64,000 bases of DNA from Pseudeuparius sepicola (taxonomy: Eukaryota; Arthropoda; Insecta; Coleoptera; Anthribidae), in contig OY987301.1 of the NCBI GenBank assembly GCA_963920635.1, positions 43,127,820 to 43,191,819 on the forward strand, given 5' to 3'. The notes beneath the pieces were generated by a model. It was not told the DNA's origin. It did not search any database and saw only the letters and a list, made by a program, of their open reading frames with translations. Positions within the stretch are counted from its first letter, which is position 1. Every line of letters starts with the position of its first letter. Below, one piece after another: positions 55,764 through 64,000 of this stretch. The position numbers and the translations under genes were made by a program.

Positions 55764-57081
55764 AGGATATTGTTTCTAATGAAAATAGTTTGTATAACAA
55801 ACGGAGCTGGAATTGCCAAGGTTGGTATTTTCAGCTCGTGTGTGGAATAAGGACGGTGTAATATACGATTCCTATTGCAGGATAAAGATGGAATGATACC
55901 CCTGCTTAATAAGTATGTGCGCGGGCCGTTTTCCGAAGTTTAATTATGGCCGCGGAAGCGAACATGGAAGGGGACAACGCTAATAATAATCGGAATAATG
56001 GAAGCCATAAACTGGTGGGGATATGGGACTCAATTTGGCCATGATTCCACCTGGTTAGAAGAGAAATAGGGCCCCCATCATGACCTCTACCAGCAAAAAA
56101 GATATCCTAGATGCCGTAACAACTACTTGACCACTCCCCTTACACCAAATTGGATTGGCTCGATTCTTTGTACCAGAACTTCAGGACACCAAACTTGCTT
56201 TTTCAGGCTCTGTATGTTGTCCATATTTCACCAAACGGAGCGCTCAATCGTTCGAGGGCTACGTATACTAAAAGCACAATAGTAGGTCTGTGCTAAAAGG
56301 GGTTCAAATTGTTTATGGTGCATTAGGATTTCTTGTATAACAAACAATATTTATATTATCATAGACCAAACTTTGCTTAGTTCAAACATGAGAAGGATTT
56401 AATTTCGCATTTTTCAACTTTTTCTCGTAATGTGAAAATTTGTGGAATTTAACTGAAAGTTTATAATAAAAATTCTAGTTATAGAAAGTTGGATTTCGAT
56501 AACTATTCCTCTACATTATGCCGTTTCCGACACAACATTCCATCTGTTATATTCTGTCCATATGCTTTCCAACTCATCATCCTCACCTGTGTGCCGCAGC
56601 TGCGCCTCCGCCGCCGGTGCAGCCGTAGCCAGGCAACGGGGGCGCATCTGGTCCACGCGTTGCCGGCCTCAAGTGCAGCCGCCGCCGCCCCTTTATTAGA
56701 TTGTGACAAGGTCAAGGCCGGCGGCGGCGGCGGCCGTATCGACCTTACTTCAACCTGGGGAAGGTCGCGGGGGTCATCCTCTCAGCGTGGAAAGATCCAG
56801 AGGTGACTTGGAGGTTGTGGTTGTACCTACCGATTATCGCTGACGCCGGATTCACACGAAGCTGACATGACTATGAGATAGTTCTGCAGGAAAAGCTTGA
56901 CTGTTTATTCTGATTGATAGCACGGAGCAGGTGTTGAGGACAAAGATCCTAATTAGCATTTTATGATCGCATCATGCATTTTCTGGGGCGCCTAGTCGGT
57001 GTTTTGCATTTATAATGAAGGCGTGTTATCAATTTCGGACATACTGCGGCGAATCACATATAAATTTGTGTTTAGTTGAGG
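55764..57081. other. Noncoding, GC-rich block at 56575-56815
   Basis: The block carries CCGCCGCCGG and GCGGCGGCGGCGGCC runs and a 105-codon plus frame (56489-56806), overlapped by a 70-codon minus frame. It contains GTGACAAGGTCAAGG, which resembles a nuclear-receptor half site. This might be a promoter or first exon of a host gene, but no splice or protein evidence supports that. Confidence 0.35.
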
Positions 57082-57089
57082 GTTTGTTC

Positions 57090-58042
57090 CAGGGATCCTT
57101 TAAAGTAAGGGGACCCAACATTATACTTTCCAAAGTGAGGCCGTTTCTTTCCTCATTCTAATGGTCTCAGTGATGCCAAGTATGCCATTTTATTGGAGAA
57201 TCTATGAATATAACAGGTACTTTGATTGTTAGTAAAAATGTTTCCATGATTTCTAAAAATTAGACTTGACAATGTTCTGTCAACAAACACAGAATATGGC
57301 AAGTGCCAAATGAATCAAATTTATTTTATATTTGAATTTGGTTTCCTGCAATTATTTCCAGGAATTTAAGCTATTGCACCTTGTTACCAGGTTCCTCAAA
57401 CAATTTGTAATATGTAGGTATAATAGGTACGTACTTGAATTTTCTTCCCTTGTTGAATGTATCTACCCAAAGAACTTTCACAGATTTCGGGATGGACTAA
57501 TAAGATTAGGTCTTGTACTTAGTTCTAATCATGTAGTTTTTCTCGGTGCTCATTATAAAATTTTTGTAATTTTATTTCTCTCCCAAGGTACCTCACAAAC
57601 GTAAAATAAACTTATAGTTGTAGATAAAAACTGTTTAAAAAAAGACCTGACTGAAGCTACCTGCTTAATAATTTAAAATTTTCGAAATACGATTTGTTTC
57701 GAACTACCTACTTATACGTAATGCCCACATAATGGGAATTGTAGGATTACTAAAGGTGAGACAAGAAAAATCTGGTCCTTTAATTGACTATCTGGAAGTT
57801 AGAAAACATAAAAATTGTGAATTATGATGGGAAATATTTTGCCTTCTTTGGAATCTATGGCACTGGCATGTCACATAAAACCTGATGGCAGTTGGACACT
57901 GACATATTATAACATAACCTTGTACCAGCCCACTTATGTGGTCTCCTTGGAGTAAACAGAAAACAAACTTCCCCACAAGGCTTCACTTTTCCTATGTGAT
58001 AGACTGTGACATGCTGGGTCCCCTTATTTTAAGGAGTCCCTG
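57090..58042. mobile_element. Nonautonomous hAT, 953 bp, 8-bp TSD
   Basis: Ends CAGGGATCCTTTAAAGTAAG and the near reverse complement ending AAGGAGTCCCTG at 58042 (about 30-bp TIRs). Exact 8-bp duplication GTTTGTTC at 57082-57089 and 58043-58050. A 90-codon plus frame inside (57332-57604) shows no transposase features. Confidence 0.88.
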
Positions 58043-58204
58043 GTTTGTTCCAATGACAGAAAGTGCCCAACATGTCAGAGCCTCTCAAATGACAAGAAAG
58101 GTGTCGCAAACAGCCCAGGGAATTTAAATTCAACCAACAAACGAGTTCACTATTTTCCAATTTTAATAAAAATCGATATTACCTAAGTTCCAAGCCAATG
58201 TATC

Positions 58205-59141
58205 TGTTACGGTTAAAGTGTTTACTTGGCTAGTTTATAGACTAGCTGGATAGTATACGAACTATCCAAATGTCTGGTTATTTTGATGGAAAATCGTCTT
58301 TTTACTAAAATAGCCAGGAATATTGGTTGGTTTGTATACTATCCAGCTAGTTTACAAACTATATAAGATTTGTCGCTAAAGTACAAACCACAAGAAAATT
58401 ACACAAATTAACCGACGTTTTCGGCTAGTTTACAAACTATCCACAGTAGTTGGATAAAGTGTGAACTTAATATTGCTAGTAGTAGTTGATTCATTTTTAA
58501 TAATCAAATACACAAATTTCACAAGACACAGTAAACAACAACCAGTGGCGCACCTCCCCAGACCTCTCATATTTTAAAAAATTCTCGAGGGTGGTATCGT
58601 AAATGTACTGTCCTCTGTGCGACTCTCGGCAATTATTTTCCCAATCCGAGACTGGCCTGGAATTTTTTTTAATCATAAAATATTTTGTATGCAATGCGTC
58701 AAACTTTTTATGTTGGGCTCCCCTAAGTCGTATTTTCGGGGTGCGCCACTGAGAATAACAGCACTCACTTGCCATAAACATAACCTCACTTTTCTAACAA
58801 ATTAACCAAAGGGAATTGGTTAGTTTACATTTACATACTAACCAACGAGTTGGTCATTATGTATTACTAGCAATATTAAGTTCACACTTTATCCAACTAC
58901 TATGGATAGTTTGTAGACTAGCCAAAAACGCTGGTTGATTTGTGTAATTTTCTTGTGGTTTGTACTTTAGCGACAAATCTTATATAGTTTGTAAACCAGC
59001 TGGATAGTATACAAACCCACCAATATTCGTGGCTATTTTAGTGAAAAGATGATTTTCCATCAAAATAACGAAATATTTGGATAGTTTGTATACGATCCAG
59101 CTAGTCTATAAACTAGCCAAGTAAACACTTTAACCGTAACA
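58205..59141. mobile_element. Foldback element with ~285-bp inverted arms
   Basis: Ends TGTTACGGTTAAAGTGTTTA and TAAACACTTTAACCGTAACA are exact reverse complements. The arms run to about 58485 and back from about 58862, and both contain several near-copies of a CTAGTTTATAGACTAG / TGGATAGT motif. TATC flanks both ends (58201-58204, 59142-59145), a candidate 4-bp duplication. The centre was later hit by a hAT MITE. Superfamily unassigned. Confidence 0.8.
58543..58751. mobile_element. hAT MITE nested in the foldback element
   Basis: 209 bp. Ends CAGTGGCGCACC and GGTGCGCCACTG, the same TIR as the hAT at 32573-33942. Flanking 8-mers ACAACAAC and AGAATAAC match at 6 of 8 bases, consistent with a diverged duplication. 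A related internal-deletion derivative is plausible. Confidence 0.75.
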
Positions 59142-59145
59142 TATC

Positions 59146-60539
59146 GATCATAAAATAAATAAAATTCTGACCGAAATAAATGAAGAATCGAAACAACGAA
59201 TCTGGCACTGCTACAAAATGGCTAGGGCGAGTGCACGTTACCGCCGTACACGAAACGCTGCATTCAGCCGCAATCATCTGCAGTTTTACGGCTTCTATTG
59301 TGGAAATATAGAAAATATAGCCTATGCATGCTGCGATAATTAAGTTTTTACTTCATACTTGAATCAGCACATTTAATCATTTGTCTGTCGAACCAGACTA
59401 GCAGAAAATGAAAATCAAATCTGTTGAAAAATAAAAATCGATGAGACAAATAATACAACCTCAGATTTTTCTGGCTTACTCTATATGTTGTATGCAGGTA
59501 CGTTTTTTACAAATACAGTCTAAAAATTGGTTTGTTGTGACAATAATAAACAAAATAGAAATAATTGTTAGGTAGGTAATGACAACAATAACAACTTATG
59601 GACACGTGTGTTTGCAAACTATTATACTATACGGTATTTTTACCGATAAAAATCAGGCATTATGGTCATTGGCAATCAGAAGTATATAATAAATGGTAGT
59701 AATAACTGGAATTTATTCTAAATAGTCTCATAGCTAGCCTTGAAATAAGTTAAATATTGACGCAAGCAGGACACAAACAACATTTTTTCAAATTAAACGC
59801 ATAAAAATCCACTTTTGCATTGTATTTAAAAGCATTTGATTTTTTTGTATCATTATGAATAATGCAAAGGTGAGAAAAAATCCAACCTTAATTCTGGAAT
59901 TGTATTTATTTGGAGAAAAATAATTGTTATATTCCTTTCAGGGGGGGGGGGGGGGGGTTATAGACATTAGTACGTTATTTTTGCTAAGAAATCAGATTGC
60001 AGAAAGAATTTTTTATTTAAATATACAAGGAGTGATATCGCAAATAGTATCCTATTCGTTACACAAAATCATATTTCTAATGTGTTACCTTTTAATACAG
60101 AATCCCAGGAAAGAGTGAAAGTTCTCTGGGCATTGTAAAGTACGTGAGACGGAAATCGCCCTCTGTAGGCACCAAGTTTTGACACAATATTTTGATATCT
60201 TGGACACTTTTTTATTTGTTATGCTTGTGGCTCTTCCCTGGCCGTCAAAACTAATTTTATACTTTAAATTAACTTTTGAAGTCATGCACCAAAGTGGCAT
60301 AGGCGTTTGTGTAAGTAGGTACCTACTTCTTCATAATTGGAAATTTAAAATTAGAATTGCTATATTAAGGATTCCTAAACTTAAGACATACAAGTTTCTT
60401 ATAATTTCTGCCTGTATTGTATATTTGACCTACCATATAAAACGATCATTATCCCTTTGACTATAAAATGCCTCAAATTTCAGTGAGGGTCGGATTATAT
60501 ATACCTGTATAAATGCGAATCTACTATACTTCATTTAAT
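59146..60539. other. Noncoding stretch
   Basis: A 17-G run at 59941-59957 and scattered TAGGTACCTA words. No gene or element termini recognised. Confidence 0.45.
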
Positions 60540-60701
60540 TTGCTTAACTCCACACACCAAAATTGTGTTTTGCCCTCGACGCGCGTTTCTCTAACCATGT
60601 TAGCATCATCAGTAGATGGTCAAGTCAGACGTAATTAACATGGTTAGCGAAACGCGCGTCGATGGCAAACAACAAAGTTTTGGAGTGTGGAGTTAAGCAA
60701 A
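60540..60701. repeat. Palindromic MITE, ~60-bp arms
   Basis: TTGCTTAACTCCACAC, TCGACGCGCGTTTC and CTAACCATGTTA on the left pair with TAACATGGTTAG, GAAACGCGCGTCGA and GTGTGGAGTTAAGCAA on the right. Loop about 30 nt. Confidence 0.8.
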
Positions 60702-61542
60702 AGAAGTATTTTTTCTAAGTTCCAAAGGTTCCGGATTCCCAACTTAGGTGAACCTATTGTAGGTACTGATTTCAGGAAAAATGAGGATTTCTGCCTCGAT
60801 TAGTATGTCAAAACAACTCAAAAGTGGCGCGCCACTGTAAAAACGGATACAGCATTCCACCATATTAAGGTGCTATCCTCGTCGCGCGTAATCTCAAACA
60901 TGCTCCTTTCTGGGATTTCTTATTCAAAATGTGTTATATACTTCCATACAATACGGAATACAGAATGTTCACGGTTCAATAGTGAATAAGGGGGGGGGTA
61001 CTTTTTTATTTTAAATTTTACGGAAAAAGCACACTTTATTAAAATTGTTGCTTTAATTTAAAATAAGGATGCCATGGAAAAACTTAAATTTAATGAACTG
61101 GGTTCCTAGAAAAATGTTTCTTCGGGCTTTAAATAAAATAATTCATACAAAAAACTGGTTTAGTTTTGTAAAGAATAGAAATAATAAATTTGAAAAAAGT
61201 AAAATAAAACATTATTCGAACACTCTTGTACCACCTTTGACACAAATTTAAAGGGGAGCAAGGAATTCATTATAGCTTCCAATAGTCAATAAGTAGTCCA
61301 ATTTTGCCACAAATGGAAATTATGTGGTAACTTTTAATTCCGACCTAGTTATTCCAGGTGGCACTTTTTCAAAAAATTAAAAATAAAGGTAGTTTACTCT
61401 TATGATATTTTCACATATTTTTTTCAGGACATGAAAAAAGTTTCTCCAAGCTTTTATATCATATTCAATTTTATAATGTAACAAAATTATGGGTTTGCCT
61501 TGGTTTGATTTATTATAAAGTTTATTTTCTTCTTTTCAGATC
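60702..61542. other. Noncoding stretch
   Basis: Nothing recognised beyond a short G-run at about 60989. A 60-codon AT-driven frame (61069-61251) is not considered a gene. Confidence 0.45.
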
Positions 61543-62307
61543 ATTTAAATAAAAGCTTGTTTTTAAAAATATTTTTTTACTATTAATTTTATTTTCAACT
61601 TTTTAGTTCTACTCTTCAAGCCCGTTCATTTAATGCCGATATTATGGGAAAAGAAAATGTAATCCGCCGTGTAGGAGCGACGGCCATATTGAATTTAGTG
61701 TGATGTCGTTTTCTACTTTTCAAGCTCTTTCTATTGATACCCATATTGAGGGGGTTCGCCATCTTAGAGGGGCGGCCCTATTGAATTTAGTGTGATGTCA
61801 CTAACTTTATCGTTTTCTACTCTTGGTACCGATATTAAGGGGGTTTACAAAAAAATACATTATCCGCCATCTTAGAGGGGCGGCCATATTGAATTTAGTG
61901 TGATGTCACTAACTTTATCGTTTTCTACTCTTCAAGCCCTTTCATTTGATACCCATATTAAGGGGGCTTACAAAAAAAAAACATTATCCGCCGTCTTGGA
62001 GCGGCGGCCATATTGAATTTAGTGTGATGTCACTAACTCTATCGTTTTCTATTCTTCAAGCCCTTTTATTATTTGATACCCATATTATTAAGGGAGTTGA
62101 CAAAAAATATATCATCCGCCATCTTGTGGCGACGGCCATTTTGAAAGTATTACAATATCGAGCATTGTATATTGTATTGTCACTGGAACTAAAGGTGTAT
62201 GCAAAATTTCAGATCAATCGGATGTCAGGAAGTGGTTCTAATTCAGCTTGCAAGATTTGACCTAAACATACATACATACATACATTGCAAGTTAAATAAA
62301 AGCTTGT
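61543..62307 (+). mobile_element. Minisatellite-bearing element, copy 2
   Basis: Same layout as 49437-51265 without the nested MITE: left edge TTTAAATAAAAGCTTGT, five tandem units (starts near 61664, 61757, 61866, 61990, 62117), the CAGGAAGTGGTTCTAATTCA tail, CATACATACATACATTGCAA, and right edge GTTAAATAAAAGCTTGT. Unit lengths vary from 93 to 127 bp. Confidence 0.7.
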
Positions 62308-62415
62308 AATAAAAAAGTATGGAAACAAGAAGCAAATAGGGAACTTTCCCTTCTTCGCATCTCTAATCCTATACTATAATACTTTTCGTTAGGTACTTGT
62401 TACGAAAATTAGTAC

Positions 62416-62778
62416 CTAAAGTCTATCCAAGTTACGAGGCAGTGGATCAAAACATTGGCCACCACGTGACCTATTCTCTTATTGGTCTGGCCGTCATAAA
62501 ATGTCAAGTGTTTACGCGGCGAGCTCAATCGAGTTTCCTGCATATTTTAGATCGGATCGCGAGCAGTATATTCTGTAAATTTATTTTGCTACTTAATTTA
62601 AAGAAATTTATAAAGATCCACGAAAGGTAAAAACACAATTTTTAGAACTTCTAAAAGAATTAGTTCAGAATTACAAGCCACTGGGAATCTCATATTAGTC
62701 AGACCCTGGTAATCGATCGCAATGCGGTCATGTGACTTTGTTTATATCTGCTGCCGCTGTAACTTGGATAGACTTTAG
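62416..62778. repeat. MITE with ~25-bp terminal inverted repeats
   Basis: CTAAAGTCTATCCAAGTTAC at 62416 pairs with GTAACTTGGATAGACTTTAG ending at 62778. Inner parts also pair (CACGTGACC / GGTCATGTGAC). Target duplication unclear. Confidence 0.75.
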
Positions 62779-63826
62779 TTACATTTGAACATTTTGATTT
62801 TAAAGAGGCCACTTTGTAAAAAAGGTATTACGTTTGTAAAAGTAATTAATCTAATCAAATTTGAACTGTAGGTACCTACTTACGCTAGAAAATGCTAGTT
62901 GCACCTTGGTTAACACTGTTAATAGATTGCTTTTTAAAATAGTCGTTCTCGTTAGAAACTCTTCTTGGAATTCCTGGGACTAACCGTCTAGCCTACCCCG
63001 AGCAAAACATGTTTTTAAAATCCCCGCCGTAAAAAATGCGGAAAACGCAAAACTTAAATTATTCTCAAGGTCGCCGGTTTCAAGGATTCCCTCCATCCAA
63101 CCAGCACCTTTTGTTTCTCTATTTAGTCGATAGTGGTTGACACCGGCAAGGCCGTCAACCGCTTGAAGACCTCTCGGTAAATGCATGACTGTCGACTATC
63201 GCGTTTTGTCGCGGCGAGTAATATCGACGGATCTTGCGCGCCACCGCGACCGCGACCGTTAAAACGAAAACAACCGAGTGAAGGTCGAGATCGGCAGAGT
63301 TCAAGACCGCGCCACGATTTCTGACAACAAAAGATTGATAACAAAGTGCAAACAGGAACATTTCCAAAATTTTAAACAACGGGCTATTTTCTTTTGATAT
63401 CATCTGTCTGAGAAAAGGAAGGGCGTCGGAACAAAATTTTCCTGGGGGCTCATTGTAATTTCTACTTAAAAAGTATAATAATAGTATATTACTCAACGAG
63501 CCGGGTATTATATAGTCATTACTCGTCTCGAGTAATGACCATTATAACATAACTCGCCAGTTTTGTACTATCGTAGAAGAATTTACTACGACGTAAGTTC
63601 TTCTATGGTATTATGCTTTTACCACGATTGTTTATTGTATTTATTTACCTCTTCGAAAACACCCTGTTTGGAATCCATTTTTTGATATCGCAAGTGCGCT
63701 TTTCCCGCTCGTTTTTATTTTCGGTGCACTGTACGGGAAAATGGTTTTCCCGTGCCCTAACCTCCCTCGTCAGAATAACAGTGCGAATTTCAAGAATAAT
63801 ATTCAATGCAATGGAATAATATCGTT
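62779..63826. other. Noncoding, moderately GC-rich near 63120-63300
   Basis: Overlapping frames on the minus strand (73 and 113 codons) show no family resemblance. A GAAGAATTTACTACG hairpin word lies near 63577, as at 12.26 and 19.17 kb. No gene assigned. Confidence 0.4.
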
Positions 63827-64000
63827 TAATACAGGGTGATTTATTCATAAATACATTAATTTTAACCACGTCATCAGGGAGGTACATATATACCGAAAAC
63901 GCAAAAAAAATTTTTTGCTGCATGTTTAAATAATGGGGCAATTTATCCCAAATCCCGCGTAACGAGGCGCACCTGAACGCATGTGGCTACGACGTTATGC
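63827..64000 (+). repeat. Left end of a mariner-like MITE, cut by the window edge
   Basis: Begins ATACAGGGTGATTTATTCAT, the same terminal type as the complete palindromic MITEs at 7.5 and 50.0 kb. The other end is outside the window. Confidence 0.45.

Noticed and set aside
59941..59957. G17 run as a regulatory G-quadruplex
   Set aside because: A lone homopolymer of a length prone to sequencing error; similar G-runs occur near 16967, 33891 and 60989 without shared context.

Overview
This is eukaryotic, intron-age, AT-rich DNA that is almost entirely transposon-derived. I recognise no intact host gene, rRNA or functional tRNA. The element types point to an insect: Dong/R4-type non-LTR elements in TAA microsatellites, a mariner family with an extra N-terminal helix-turn-helix, hAT and P-like elements, many palindromic MITEs with ACAGGGTG ends, and frequent GTAGGTACCTAC motifs. 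A Lepidoptera-like hairpin tail at 13.36-13.41 kb leans towards moths and butterflies, but the order is not settled.

Layout. 0-3.1 kb: hairpins and MITEs. 3.2-7.3 kb: a decayed Ty3/gypsy retrotransposon on the minus strand (gag, PR, RT, RNase H and IN remnants between ~142-bp direct repeats). 7.5-8.1 kb: a palindromic MITE. 9.2-12.9 kb: an old minus-strand Dong-like copy split by about 2.7 kb of later insertions. 13.2-13.8 kb: a tRNA-like head, a hairpin tail and a tyrosine-recombinase fragment. 14.6-20.0 kb: noncoding repeat debris.

20.05-30.46 kb: the core of the window, five head-to-tail copies of one Dong-type element, each separated by (TAA)n. A second array of two copies lies at 39.0-43.0 kb. 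Both arrays end in the same unclassified repeat, called R here, and a third R copy at 48.48 kb has TAA-like sequence but no Dong copy. The longest copy (24.5-28.7 kb) has six ~68-bp tandem repeats upstream of a Myb / RT / CCHC / restriction-like-endonuclease ORF. That ORF is broken by one frameshift and one stop. Several truncated copies are read in frame through the microsatellite, giving polyasparagine-fused ORFs.

31.8-34.7 kb: a mariner-like element with ~197-bp inverted repeats, split by a hAT element with a perfect 8-bp target duplication. 36.2-37.9 kb: a second nonautonomous hAT whose ends are packed with TCTTG/CAAGA words. 45-48 kb: a mariner remnant, a tRNA-like SINE head and a second gypsy remnant. 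49-64 kb: minisatellite-bearing elements, palindromic MITEs (one nested), a P-element-like MITE, another hAT MITE and a foldback element holding a hAT MITE.

The parts do not form a pathway. The logic is successive nesting: retroelements target microsatellites, and DNA transposons target older elements. Coordinates of decayed elements are estimates from reading by eye, and no database search was possible.
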